Source of the DNA: ZC4RG30 sp039917615
GTDB lineage: Bacteria > Pseudomonadota > Gammaproteobacteria > Steroidobacterales > Steroidobacteraceae
Direction of reading: 5' to 3'
Length of the DNA stretch: 64,000 nt
NCBI GenBank assembly: GCA_039917615.1
Contig: JBDSJD010000004.1
Coordinates: 104,992 to 168,991, forward strand
A program made the translations under genes and the position numbers. Under the pieces are notes generated by a model, which worked only from the letters and a program-made list of their open reading frames with translations, was not told the origin of the DNA and ran no database searches. This document shows positions 35,020 to 44,426 of this stretch, one piece after another; within the stretch, counting starts at the first letter, position 1, and every line of letters begins with the position of its first letter.

Positions 35020-37122
35020 CTATTTCGCCAGCGGATCAGGCCGCGTCTGGAAGTGCACCACCAGCGGCCGCGTACCCTTGCCCGTCTCCATCAGCCACGG
35101 CGTGCGGTCACCGCTGGTGACCCACAGGCCACGCCCCTTCCAGCCAGCGTTCGGGTCGTCAATACGGCCTTCGACACCCTTCATGTAAAAGCCCAGCGGG
35201 TAAGGGATGCGCAGCGTAACCATGCGCGCGCCGACCAGCGCGTGCACGCCGTCGAACAGGTTGCCGGTGGCGATTGGCACGTCTTTGCCGAGGCCCAGCG
35301 TGTCGTGCTGGTCCACCCACGTGTAGTAGCTGGATTCAACGCTGAATTGCGGCAGCTCCGCGAAGCCGGGGCCGGGCAGATCGTGCAGCGTCCACCCCTC
35401 CGGGCAATGATCGCCCGTGGCCTTTGGGCCGTTCAACGGCGCCTTGCACTTGCGCCGATCGAACTCGCCCAGGTGACCGCTGCCCAGCGATGCCCAGACG
35501 ACGCCATTGGTATCTATGTCGGCGCCGCGCACGCCGAAGCCGGGCAACGGCGGGCGGTAGATCTCCGTGAGCTGTGTCTGCGGATCGAAGCGCAGGATCG
35601 CGCCGGGATATTGAAAAGCGGCCGAGCCCCAGACCGAGCGATCCGCGGGATTCGGCATCACCGCATAGAAACCGGCGGCGATGCGCGTGTCGCGCTTCGC
35701 GTCGGTAGGCTGCCCCGGCTCCACCCACTCGTCGCGCCGTCCATTGCCGTTGGTGTCGAGCACATGGGGCGACCAGCGCTGTGACGCGGCGGCATCGCCG
35801 GTGGCGTCGAACTTCTTCGTGTCGAGCCATCCCACCACCTGGCCACCGCCGCTGGTCCATAGCGTTTCGTTCGGATCATCGTAGGCGAACTGCAGGTGGT
35901 GCGTGCCGTAACAGGTGTCGACGAAGGTGTATTTCTTCTTGTCCGGCTCGTACACCGCGAGCTGGCGACCCGAGCGTTCGATGGGAAAGGCCTTCGCGGA
36001 AGGATGATCGGAACCGCGCTTGCAAAACGCCGGATTATCGGCGGCGCGGATGCGTGCCGTGTACCAGACACGGCCTTGTGCATCGAGCATCGGATTGTGC
36101 GCGTTCGCCTTGCTGTCCCAGATGCGCTGGTTGCCCCAGTACGGCGACGGCGCGATCACCGGGTCATCATGGGTCGTGGGCGTGTTCGCGTCTCGCACGG
36201 GTGCATGGAAGGTGCCCGCGGTGTTGGTCTTCGGGTCCAGTATCGGAAACTCATCCGTGCTGAGCTCCGGCGCGCCGTACAACGGGCCATAGCCGTTTAC
36301 TGTCGGGTTGCGGCGATCCGTGCCAGAAAGGTCGTGCAGGTAGTGCCGCTCGGTCAGCCAGTCGCGCACGGTGGCGACGACGTTGCGCTCAATGCCCTGT
36401 GGCCGCTTCGGCTGCTGCGCAGGCAGCTCGCCATTCGCCACGCGGTCCGTCCAGTCCGACAGATATTTCAGCGGCAGGCCGCCGAGGGTGCCCATTGCGG
36501 TCTGGACCATGTTGGTTCCGGCCTGGCCCGACGAGATGCGGCGCACCCACGCATCATGCGAGGTGTTGAACTTGCCCAGGCTCGGCGTCAGCGTGCGCGT
36601 TGAGAGCTGGCCAAGCTGGTGGCAACCGACGCAGCCCATATTCTTCACCCCCATCAGGTATTCGTTGCGGCCGTTGCGCAACTGGGAAGTCTCCTGCTCT
36701 GTGGGCAGCTTCATCATCGCGTACCAGTAGGCAGCGGGGTAAACCTTCGCGGCCGTGGCTGCGTCGGGCGCGACCGTTGCCTTGAGGTTCAAGGCCTTGC
36801 CCGGCTGGCCCGCAACCTTTGCCGAATCAGCAAGACCGTATCCCCGGACCCACACCTCGTATTTCGCCGCCGGCAGATCGGGAATCAGGTAGCGGCCCTG
36901 GTCGTCGGTGACGACGATCTTCGCGAAGCGCGTGGACAGGTCGCTCGTCTCGGCGATGACCCACACGCCCGCTTCGGGGCCGGACGCCGAGGTGACGGTG
37001 CCGGCGATATCGTCGGCGTCCATCGCAATCGCAGGCGCCGTGCGCTTGCCGCATCCGGTGAGCGCTGCGCTCATTGCGAGCAAGAGGGCAAGCAGCGATG
37101 TGCGACTGGCGATCCCGTTCAT
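35020..37122 (-). CDS. Lipoprotein with carboxypeptidase-regulatory-like domain, c-type haem and propeller-like domain
   Basis: A 700-residue lipoprotein (lipobox LTGC, Cys24). Residues about 38-115 form a carboxypeptidase-regulatory-like beta sandwich (AGTVTSASGPEAGVWV, GRYLIPDLPAAKYEVWVRG). One CxxCH haem-c motif follows (CVGCH, 164-168). The remaining 500 residues have blade-like repeats resembling virginiamycin-B-lyase or streptogramin-lyase propellers (DAQGRVWYTAR, DTNGVVWASLG) and contain many Asp/Asn-Gly turns. The whole looks like an outer-surface or periplasmic redox lyase/dehydrogenase. The order of domains is uncommon. Substrate unknown. Confidence 0.72.
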   Translation of the reverse strand: MNGIASRTSLLALLLAMSAALTGCGKRTAPAIAMDADDIAGTVTSASGPEAGVWVIAETSDLSTRFAKIVVTDDQGRYLIPDLPAAKYEVWVRGYGLADSAKVAGQPGKALNLKATVAPDAATAAKVYPAAYWYAMMKLPTEQETSQLRNGRNEYLMGVKNMGCVGCHQLGQLSTRTLTPSLGKFNTSHDAWVRRISSGQAGTNMVQTAMGTLGGLPLKYLSDWTDRVANGELPAQQPKRPQGIERNVVATVRDWLTERHYLHDLSGTDRRNPTVNGYGPLYGAPELSTDEFPILDPKTNTAGTFHAPVRDANTPTTHDDPVIAPSPYWGNQRIWDSKANAHNPMLDAQGRVWYTARIRAADNPAFCKRGSDHPSAKAFPIERSGRQLAVYEPDKKKYTFVDTCYGTHHLQFAYDDPNETLWTSGGGQVVGWLDTKKFDATGDAAASQRWSPHVLDTNGNGRRDEWVEPGQPTDAKRDTRIAAGFYAVMPNPADRSVWGSAAFQYPGAILRFDPQTQLTEIYRPPLPGFGVRGADIDTNGVVWASLGSGHLGEFDRRKCKAPLNGPKATGDHCPEGWTLHDLPGPGFAELPQFSVESSYYTWVDQHDTLGLGKDVPIATGNLFDGVHALVGARMVTLRIPYPLGFYMKGVEGRIDDPNAGWKGRGLWVTSGDRTPWLMETGKGTRPLVVHFQTRPDPLAK

Positions 37123-37214
37123 GCCTGCGCTCCATTCGATGGCGTGAGAGGCCCATCGTGATTCCCCGGCGGCCGGGTGGCAAGGCCCGCAATTTCAGTC
37201 CGGAGCGAGCGGGG

Positions 37215-37391
37215 TCATTCACTGTTTCCCCGGGTCTTTCTGGTGCCCTTGCGCTGCAGCACAGCCTGACGCAGCAGGAATTCGATCTGCGCATTGACGC
37301 TGCGCAGGTCGTCCGCTGCCCACTTTTCCACATCCTTCCACAGTTCTTCAGGAACCCGCAGCAGAAAGGCCTTGCGCTCGCCTGCAGCCAC
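37215..37391 (-). CDS. Arc-like ribbon-helix-helix DNA-binding protein
   Basis: A 58-residue protein beginning at GTG 37391, three bases after the stop of the SPFH gene. It reads AAGERKAFLLRVPEELWKDV and then VNAQIEFLLRQAV: a short strand (KAFLLRV) followed by two helices with the spacing of ribbon-helix-helix (Arc/MetJ) regulators, and a basic tail. An upstream ATG at 37448 would overlap the SPFH gene by 55 bases and is less likely. Small RHH genes next to SPFH genes recur in bacteria; I infer it represses the shared operon, because three phased TGATA sites overlap the promoter. Confidence 0.8.
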   Translation of the reverse strand: MAAGERKAFLLRVPEELWKDVEKWAADDLRSVNAQIEFLLRQAVLQRKGTRKTRGNSE

Positions 37392-37393
37392 GA

Positions 37394-38386
37394 TCAGCTG
37401 TACAGCGTTCCAGCGTTGATCACTGGCGTTGCATCGGAGTTCCCGCAAAGAACGACCAGCAGATTGCTGACCATCGCTGCCCGACGCTCCGGATCCAGTT
37501 GCACCACCTGGCGGGCTTCGAGCTCCTGCAGCGCAGCGTGCACCATGCCCACCGCGCCGTGGACGATCTGCTGTCTTGCGGCGACGATGGCTTCGGCCTG
37601 CTGGCGCCGCAGCATTACCGCGGCGATCTCCGGGGCGTAGGCCAGATGCGTCAGTCGCGCTTCCTCGACGACCACGCCCGCCTTCGCGAGCCGCACCTGC
37701 AGTTCCTCCTTCAGTGCCTGCGCGACTTCGTCGGCACTGTCACGCAGAGTGGGTTCGTGCCGCTCACCGTGATCGTAGGCAAAGTGGCTGGCAATGCCGC
37801 GCAGCGCTGATTCGCTCTGCACCTCCAGATAGCTCTTGTAGTCCTCGACATCGAACACGGCCTGGGCCGTGTCCGCCACGCGCCAGACGACGACGGCGGC
37901 AATCTCCACCGGGTTGCCGCGCTTGTCGTTCACCTTGAGCGTCTCGCTGTTGAAATTATGCGCACGCAGCGAAAGCTTGGTTGAACGCGATCGCGCGCTG
38001 GAGTCGGTAGCCGCCCGGCCCAGATGCTTGCTGCCCGCGGTCTGCAACATTGCCCCAAGGCTCTTGCCGCCGCCACGAACGCGGGAATAGAAAGGGTTGG
38101 CCCAGTGAAAACCGCTGCTGCGCACCGTCCCCTTGTAGCTTCCGAACAGAATCTGCACGCGGGCCTCGTTCGGCTGCAGCGTGAAAAATCCGAATGCCGT
38201 GACAACGCCTGCGGCTACGCCGAGCAGAGCGACGAAGACCCCCAGCGCGGATTCATTGTGGCCGCTGAACAGGAACAGCACGATAACTGCGACAAACCAG
38301 GCAATGGTGACGAACAGCATCGCCCAGCCGCTGAAGGTCTGGGCTGGCAGTTCGCGCGCCGGGTTCTGAGAAATTACGGGTGTCAT
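37394..38386 (-). CDS. SPFH/band-7 (slipin-like) membrane protein
   Basis: A 330-residue membrane protein with two N-terminal hydrophobic segments (about 20-42 and 49-68), an SPFH/prohibitin-homology domain (VQILFGSYKGTVRSSGFHW through ESALRGIAS) and a C-terminal helical region (EIAAVMLRRQQAEAIVAARQ). SPFH proteins form ring-like scaffolds that organise the inner membrane and often act with proteases. GAGGAGG precedes the ATG at 38386. The gene and the small RHH gene behind it are one unit. Partner protease not visible nearby. Confidence 0.88.
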   Translation of the reverse strand: MTPVISQNPARELPAQTFSGWAMLFVTIAWFVAVIVLFLFSGHNESALGVFVALLGVAAGVVTAFGFFTLQPNEARVQILFGSYKGTVRSSGFHWANPFYSRVRGGGKSLGAMLQTAGSKHLGRAATDSSARSRSTKLSLRAHNFNSETLKVNDKRGNPVEIAAVVVWRVADTAQAVFDVEDYKSYLEVQSESALRGIASHFAYDHGERHEPTLRDSADEVAQALKEELQVRLAKAGVVVEEARLTHLAYAPEIAAVMLRRQQAEAIVAARQQIVHGAVGMVHAALQELEARQVVQLDPERRAAMVSNLLVVLCGNSDATPVINAGTLYS

Positions 38387-38400
38387 TGCGAATCCTCCTC

Positions 38401-38438
38401 TGATATGAGGATGATATCATTTTGATAACTTCAGTCAA
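38401..38438 (-). promoter_or_regulatory. Promoter overlapped by three phased TGATA repeats
   Basis: On the minus strand a -35 TTGACT (38438-38433) and a -10 TATCAT (38416-38411) are 16 bases apart and point at the SPFH gene, which starts at 38386 behind a GAGGAGG site. The pentamer TGATA occurs on the plus strand at 38401, 38412 and 38423, exactly 11 bases apart (one DNA turn), and the middle copy lies in the 10-bp palindrome ATGATATCAT. An RHH protein encoded in the same operon is the obvious candidate to bind it. The promoter assignment is inferred. Confidence 0.6.
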
Positions 38439-38539
38439 GTATTGACCAGCCGGCTGGCAGCACTGACTCAGTCAACGCGGATGGACTTGACGACAAGGCC
38501 CAACGATCAGGAAACTCAGAGTTGCTCAAGGAGGAACAG

Positions 38540-39397
38540 GTGAAACCTGGCACACACACAGAACCGGATTGGGGGTTTCGACTCTGTCTTGCTGCTCTCG
38601 CGATTGGCGGTTTCCTGGCGTTCACACAGAGCGGGATCTTTTGGCCTGTTCTCTTCGGGATTCCCGTTGGGCTCATGGTGGTTGTCTGGATTTCGCGGCG
38701 AGCGTACCTGGATCGGAAGAAACAGGTGACGCGTTCGCGCGCAGTTCTCCGTTCTGCCTGCCTCGTGCTGACGGTGACGGGCGTTGCGGTCTGGCTCTGG
38801 TACGAGTCGGGGCCCGGCTACTACCGTGAATACAACCGGGTCAAGGAGCAACTGGCTGCCATCCCCGGCGTCACAGTGATCGACAGCTGGGGCAACATCG
38901 ATCTGACATTCGAAGACATCTGGGCTCATGTTCGCTTGCGGGGCCGAGGCGATCTCGCGTTCTGGGGCCTTACGGAAAGATCCTTCTCCTCTTCGCGCAA
39001 TCTGGCCCTTAACGGAATCGACCGCTACTCATTTCGCTGGACGCATTGCGGCTATCACGTCATCGACCGCGATGGAAAACCCGCGCGCTCCATGGAAGTG
39101 GGCCTGACACTGGATTTGCGCGGCCACGAGATCTATGCCGGGAAGCAATTGATCGGCACGCTTCCGGTCTCGATTCGTACCGTGCAGGAACTGGTGTCCC
39201 ACTACGATGTCGTGATGGTGTGGCTGGACGAACATCAGGGAAAGATATTCGAGGTGGACCGCCCGGATGGGAAGATGACCTACCTGATCATCCCGAATCC
39301 GCCCATCAGCAGGAAGCCGTGGTTCGCCCGGAATCCGTGGCAACGCCTGCATTCGAGTCCTCTACTCAAACAACTCCTGTCACGCACATGTCGTTGA
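38540..39397 (+). CDS. Membrane protein of unknown function
   Basis: A 285-residue protein. The GTG at 38540 sits behind an excellent AAGGAGG site. Three hydrophobic stretches occupy about residues 14-30, 34-51 and 73-88 (LCLAALAIGGFLAF, WPVLFGIPVGLMVVVW, SACLVLTVTGVAVWLWY), then a soluble alpha/beta domain of about 180 residues with no visible catalytic motif. It ends with basic residues. It is divergent from the SPFH operon, separated by about 150 bases that carry the TGATA repeats, so it could share their control. Family unknown. Confidence 0.65.
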   Translation: MKPGTHTEPDWGFRLCLAALAIGGFLAFTQSGIFWPVLFGIPVGLMVVVWISRRAYLDRKKQVTRSRAVLRSACLVLTVTGVAVWLWYESGPGYYREYNRVKEQLAAIPGVTVIDSWGNIDLTFEDIWAHVRLRGRGDLAFWGLTERSFSSSRNLALNGIDRYSFRWTHCGYHVIDRDGKPARSMEVGLTLDLRGHEIYAGKQLIGTLPVSIRTVQELVSHYDVVMVWLDEHQGKIFEVDRPDGKMTYLIIPNPPISRKPWFARNPWQRLHSSPLLKQLLSRTCR

Positions 39398-39433
39398 TCA
39401 GGAGCAAGGTGTGTGCGTGCGTCTGCCAATGTC

Positions 39434-40183
39434 TTAAATCGCATCCGCCACCAGCTTGACCGACAGGACAAACAGCGCAACGTGGATGAGCATGAAGAAT
39501 GTGCGTTCTGGAATGATCCGCACCAACCAGACTCCAGCGAATGTCCCTGCGACTGCAATCGGCATCAGCAGCACCGAGATCTTCAGATTGGCCAGGTCCA
39601 GTTGTCCAAGCTGCCAGTAGGGCAACAACTTCACGAGGTTAATCACGGCAAAAGTGATGGTCGTGGTGCCGGCAAATACCGTCTTGGCCAGTTTCTGCGG
39701 CAACACGTAGACCTGATAGGGCGTGCCGCCAGAATGCGACACGAAGCTGGTGAACCCTGCAATCGCTCCCCAGAACAAGCCGCGCGGGATATCCGCGGGT
39801 CGCGGTGGCAGCGGGTGATTCCGCAAGCGCCAGGCGTTCAGGCAGAACGCGATACCGATGATCCCGATAAGCAATCCCACCATTCGATCAGACACCACGG
39901 CAAATGATAGCCAGCCGATTCCGATTCCGGCAATTCCCGCGGGAATCAGGATCAACAGGTTGCGTCTGTCGAACTCGCGTCGATAGGCATAGAGCCCGAA
40001 CCAGTCGCTCACAACGAAAATTGGCAACAGCAGTGCCGCGGCCTTGACGGGAGATATCACCATCGCCAGCAAGGGCGTGCCGAGGGCCCCTGCCATCGTC
40101 AGCCCGCCCTTGGACAAGCCCACCAGCAGTGCCGCAAGGCCAGCAACCAAAAAGAAGGCGACACCAGGCTCAGTTATATTCAC
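39434..40183 (-). CDS. TauE/SafE-family sulfite/organosulfonate exporter-like protein
   Basis: A 249-residue inner-membrane protein with about eight hydrophobic helices. The family pattern is seen: LAALLVGLSKGGLTMAGALG near the N terminus and the second-half repeat GFTSFVSHSGGTPYQVYVLP. TauE/SafE proteins export sulfite, sulfoacetate or related anions. It is not accompanied by sulfonate catabolism genes, so the actual substrate is open. Its stop codon lies 34 bases from the end of the convergent 38540 gene. Confidence 0.85.
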   Translation of the reverse strand: MNITEPGVAFFLVAGLAALLVGLSKGGLTMAGALGTPLLAMVISPVKAAALLLPIFVVSDWFGLYAYRREFDRRNLLILIPAGIAGIGIGWLSFAVVSDRMVGLLIGIIGIAFCLNAWRLRNHPLPPRPADIPRGLFWGAIAGFTSFVSHSGGTPYQVYVLPQKLAKTVFAGTTTITFAVINLVKLLPYWQLGQLDLANLKISVLLMPIAVAGTFAGVWLVRIIPERTFFMLIHVALFVLSVKLVADAI

Positions 40184-40220
40184 GTTGCTGGTGACTCATG
40201 GATATGAGGCGGGCGCATCC

Positions 40221-40643
40221 CTATTTCGACACGATCCGCTCCGGGTACATGACGTAGTTCTTTCCAGAGATTGTGATACGGACCGCCTTCATGTGATTTC
40301 GCGCATGCTCCCGATCGCGGTTGCCGAGCACGGTGACTGCGTCCCCTGCTTTGGCGGATTCCGCCGTGAAACCCGACCGCTCCGTCTGACTGGGATTGCC
40401 CAGGTCTATTTGCCACACGGCACCATCCGCAGCCGTGACTTGCAGCGTCGGGTGTGGTGCCGCCATCGATATGGATTGAATTTTCCCTGCGAGAGTCGAC
40501 TGCTGGTCTTCTGCCCAGGTCCAGCCGTGATGCGCGACCGCAAGCTGACTCAGCAGAACCACTGCAATGGTCGGCAGGGCCATTGCGACGACCCAGGGCG
40601 TGCGAGCGCGAGCGGTGATTCGGGAGGTCTCAGGTGTGAGCAT
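40221..40643 (-). CDS. Exported DUF6152-type protein, short form
   Basis: A 140-residue exported relative of the two long DUF6152 proteins. Signal region ends near QLAVAHHGWTWAEDQ, again a His-His pair at the mature N terminus, followed by STLAGKIQSISMAAPHPTLQV strands and a basic end. This is the single-domain size typical of the family; the long forms have an extra C-terminal domain. ATG 40643 follows GAGGGG. Third copy of this family within 22 kb. Function unknown; the family is often found near metal or redox genes. Confidence 0.78.
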   Translation of the reverse strand: MLTPETSRITARARTPWVVAMALPTIAVVLLSQLAVAHHGWTWAEDQQSTLAGKIQSISMAAPHPTLQVTAADGAVWQIDLGNPSQTERSGFTAESAKAGDAVTVLGNRDREHARNHMKAVRITISGKNYVMYPERIVSK

Positions 40644-40773
40644 GATCAAACCCCTCAGTGAAATCAGGAACCCCCGAACTCTACTCTCACTCGAATGGGA
40701 GGGTGGGTTGACGTTCCTACCGTGACACCAACATATGTCATCCTGCGAAGAAGACCCAAGGAACTGCAAACCC

Positions 40774-42281
40774 ATGTCCAGCATCCCCTACGAACTGGAG
40801 CAACAGAGAACCCTCCTGGGTCACCCGCGCGGACTGTTCGTGCTGTTCTTCGCCGAGATGTGGGAACGCTTCTCCTACTATGGCATGCGTGCGCTACTGA
40901 TTTTCTATCTGGTGCAGCACTGGCTATTTTCCGACCAGCAGGCCTCGATCATCTACGGTTCCTACACCGCACTGGTCTACATCGCGCCGGTGGTGGGGGG
41001 TTACCTGGCCGATCGCTACCTGGGCCAGCGCAAAGCAGTACAGTTCGGCGCTGTGCTGCTGACCGTCGGTCACTTCCTGATGGCCTTCGAGGGTGATGGG
41101 GGCGAGCAGGCAGCGGCCCGGAATGTCTTCTGGCTGGCACTATCCTTCATCATCGTCGGCTCCGGCTTCCTCAAGGCCAACATCTCGGTGATGGTCGGCC
41201 AGCTCTATCCGCGCACGGACATCCGCCGCGATCCGGCATACACGATCTTCTACATGGGCATCAATCTGGGTGCTGCGCTTGGCTCAATGTTCGCCGGATA
41301 CCTTGGCCAGACTTACGGATGGGCGTACGGCTTCGGCGCAGCGGGCCTCGGCATGCTGCTGGGTCTCATCGTGTTCGTGCTCGGCAAGCCGCTGCTGATG
41401 GGGCAAGGTGAACCTCGGGATCCACTGCGCCTCACCGCGCGGGTGCTCGGCCTGAAATTCGAATGGTTGCTATACGTGGTGGGCCTCCTCTGCATCGTCC
41501 TGGTCTGGTTCATGATCCAGCAACAGAGGCTGGTGGGCCTGCTCCTCGGCAGCGCCGGCATTCTGCTGCTCGGATACGTGCTGTACTCAGCCGTGTTCCG
41601 CCTGGCCCGGGAAGATCGCGACCGCATTTTTGCCGCGCTCTATTTGATCATTGGCTCGATCCTGTTCTGGGCACTGTTCGAACAGGCCGGCTCCTCACTG
41701 AATCTGTTCACTGACCGCTCCGTGGACCGCAGCCTCTTCGGCTGGACGGTGCCGGCCTCGATGTTCCAGTCCCTCAACGCCATCTACATCGTGCTGCTGG
41801 CCCCGCTCGTCGCGTGGCTGTGGCTGTTGCTGGGTCGACGCGGGCTGGAGCCTTCAACTCCCACCAAGTTCGCGATGGCGGTAGTCCAGGCGGCTTGGGT
41901 TTTCTGGTGCTCGTTGCGGGCGCGAAGGCAGGCGGCGCAGGCAGCCTCACGCCGGTCATCTATGTCTTCCTGATTTATTTCCTCCACACGACCGGCGAGC
42001 TGTGCCTGTCACCGGTAGGCCTGTCGGCCATGAACAGACTGACACCGGCACACCTGGCCAGCCTGATCATGGGCACCTGGTTCTTCGCGTCGGCTGCCGG
42101 CAATTTTGCCGCCGGTCTGATCTCGGCAGCGACCGGCGGCGAGCAAGCGGGTCCAGAGCGCGTTCTGGAGATATACGGCAAGGTGGGCTGGCTGGCTTTG
42201 GGCGTGGGCATGGCCATGCTGGCAATTGCGCCGCTGATCCGCCGCCTGATGCACCTGGACACGCTGCGCGACGGCGGGTAG
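40774..42281 (+). pseudogene. POT-family peptide transporter split by a frameshift
   Basis: The first frame (40774-41973) encodes a proton-dependent oligopeptide transporter: HPRGLFVLFFAEMWERFSYY near the start, GGYLADRYLGQRKAV, and the helices up to FAMAVVQAA. Near 41896 the family sequence continues in the -1 frame (GLGFLVLVAGAKAGG, then FLIYFLHTTGELCLSPVGLS) until the stop at 42281. A missing G in CAGGCGGCTTGGG explains it. I see no slippery heptamer of the A-AAA-AAG kind, so this is a true frameshift or a sequencing error, not obviously programmed. Repaired length is about 502 residues, normal for the family. Confidence 0.8.
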
Positions 42282-44426
42282 CTACCTGCTGTCTGGGACC
42301 ACAAGACCGCGTTTCTCCAGCAACGGTCCGATATGCGGCTCATTACCGGCGAAATTCCGGAACAGCTGCGAAGCATCCACGCTGCCCCCTAGCGACAGCA
42401 GCGTCTCGCGGAAGTGGTCGCCATTCGCACGCGTCAGTCCGCCATGCGACTTGAACCAGTCTTCGCTATTGGCGTCCAGGACCTCTGACCAGATATAGGC
42501 ATAGTAGCCGGCAGCGTACCCGCTCATGATGTGGCTGAAATACGGCGTGCGGTAGCGCGGCGGAACTGGCCCATAGTTGATGCCTTCGGCAGTGAGTGCG
42601 GCAGCCTCGAATGGCATTACACCCGCGGCATCCGGAACCTGCGCTGCAGCGAGCTGGTGCCACCGCTGATCCACCAGCGCGGCTCCGAGATACTCCGTGG
42701 TGGCGAAGCCCTGGTTGAATTTTGCTGCAGCGACCACTTTCTCCAGCAGCGCGGACGGCATGGGCGCGCCGGTCCGGTAGTGCTTCGCGTAGTTCTTCAG
42801 GACGGCGGGCCAGTCCGCCCACATCTCGTTGACCTGCGACGGAAACTCGACGAAATCCCGCGGCACGGCGGTGCCTGCAAAATACGGATACTTCACATTC
42901 GAGAACATGCCATGCAGGGCGTGGCCGAATTCATGGAACGCGGTGGTTACTTCGTCCCAGGTCAGCAACGTGGGTTCGCCATCCGGAGGCTTGGAAATGT
43001 TCAGGTGATTGGCAACCACCGGCAGGTAGCCAGTCAGCGCCGATTGCGATACATAGGAATTCATCCAGGCACCGCCACGCTTGGTCTTGCGCGCGTACAT
43101 ATCCGCGATGAAGATCGCAAGCTGATTGCCGTCGGCATCGAAGACGTCATAGACGCGCACATCCGGGTGATAGACGGGCAAATCGCCGCGGCGCCTGAAG
43201 GTGAGGCCGTACAACTGATTTGCGGCGTAGAACACGCCGTTCTCCAGCACATTGCCCAGCTCGAGATAGGGCTTTATCTGCGCCTCATCGAAAGCGAACT
43301 GTTCGACGCGGACTTTTTCGCTGTAGTAAGCCCAGTCCCAGGGTGCAAGAGTGAACTTGCCGCCATCGCTGTCGATGCGCGCCTGCAGCAGCGCCGCCTC
43401 GCGCTTCGCATTGGCTACCGCGGCCGGCGCAAGCTGGCGCAGCATGGCGTTGACAGCAGTCGGGGTGCGCGCTGTCTGGTCTTCCAGGCTGTACGCCGCA
43501 TGATTCGCAAAACCCAGCAGCGCTGCGCGTTCCGCGCGCAGTTTCATGGTCCTGCTGATGATCTGACGGTTATCGAACCTGCCGCCGCTGCTGCCGCGGC
43601 GCACTGAAGCCTCATGCAGGCGCTGGCGGACTGCCCGATTGCGCAGCTGGGATTCCAGCGGCTGTCCGGTGGTATTGAGCAGCGTGAGCACGTACTTGCC
43701 CTTGAGACCGCGCAACCTGCCCTCTGCGCCCGCTGCAGCGATCTGCGCCTCGCTCAAACCGTCGAGCTGCTTCACATCGTCCACTACCACGGCCGCGCCG
43801 TTCACCTCGTCCAGCACGTTCTGGCTGAACTGGCTCGCCAGCGCGGCAAGCTCGGCATTCATGCCCTTCAGCTTTTCCTTGTCGCTCGCCGAGAGTCTGG
43901 CGCCGGCACGCACGAAGTCCGCGTAATAGCGTTCAATCAGGCGCACGCCTTCGGCATCCAGATCCAGCGCACTGCGCTGGTCATGGAGCACCTGGATTCG
44001 GGCGAACAGCTTGCCATCGAGACGTATTGCATCCTCATGGGCCGCGAAGCGCGGCGCATAGTCGTTGCGCAACTTGTTGCGCGCATCGTTGGTATCCGCA
44101 CCAACCAGCGCGAAGAACACCGTGGTGGCGCGGTCGAGGATTTGACCGCTCTTCTCCATAGCCAGCACGGTGTTCTCGAAGCTGGGCGGTTGCAGGTTAT
44201 CCGCGATGACGGCAACCTCCGCCAGCTGGGCTGCCATGCCGGCATCGAACGCCGGCGCAAAATCCGTGTCTTTGATGCGGTCGAACTGCGGGTAGTGCAG
44301 CGGCAGCGGACTCTCGGCGAGAAACGGATTCGCAGTAGGCATTGGCGCAGGCTGTGCCGCCTGACTGGTTGCAGTCATGGAAAAAATAACCAGGGTGAAA
44401 AGCAGGGGTGTGATTCGGCTGAGCAT
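42282..44426 (-). CDS. dcp: M3-family zinc metallopeptidase (peptidyl-dipeptidase Dcp-like)
   Basis: A 714-residue exported peptidase with a signal peptide (MLSRITPLLFTLVIFSMTAT). The catalytic zinc motif HEFGHALHG is present with the downstream Glu ligand in the EFPSQVNEMWADW region, and the family's C-terminal HIMSGYAAGYYAYIWSEVLD segment. Dcp/OpdA enzymes cut dipeptides or small peptides from oligopeptides. A signal peptide makes it periplasmic, like E. coli Dcp homologues of Xanthomonas type. ATG 44426 starts the signal; an upstream GTG at 44456 is possible. It ends directly against the POT transporter stop (TAG/CTA abutting), which is a plausible peptide-uptake pairing. Confidence 0.9.
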   Translation of the reverse strand: MLSRITPLLFTLVIFSMTATSQAAQPAPMPTANPFLAESPLPLHYPQFDRIKDTDFAPAFDAGMAAQLAEVAVIADNLQPPSFENTVLAMEKSGQILDRATTVFFALVGADTNDARNKLRNDYAPRFAAHEDAIRLDGKLFARIQVLHDQRSALDLDAEGVRLIERYYADFVRAGARLSASDKEKLKGMNAELAALASQFSQNVLDEVNGAAVVVDDVKQLDGLSEAQIAAAGAEGRLRGLKGKYVLTLLNTTGQPLESQLRNRAVRQRLHEASVRRGSSGGRFDNRQIISRTMKLRAERAALLGFANHAAYSLEDQTARTPTAVNAMLRQLAPAAVANAKREAALLQARIDSDGGKFTLAPWDWAYYSEKVRVEQFAFDEAQIKPYLELGNVLENGVFYAANQLYGLTFRRRGDLPVYHPDVRVYDVFDADGNQLAIFIADMYARKTKRGGAWMNSYVSQSALTGYLPVVANHLNISKPPDGEPTLLTWDEVTTAFHEFGHALHGMFSNVKYPYFAGTAVPRDFVEFPSQVNEMWADWPAVLKNYAKHYRTGAPMPSALLEKVVAAAKFNQGFATTEYLGAALVDQRWHQLAAAQVPDAAGVMPFEAAALTAEGINYGPVPPRYRTPYFSHIMSGYAAGYYAYIWSEVLDANSEDWFKSHGGLTRANGDHFRETLLSLGGSVDASQLFRNFAGNEPHIGPLLEKRGLVVPDSR

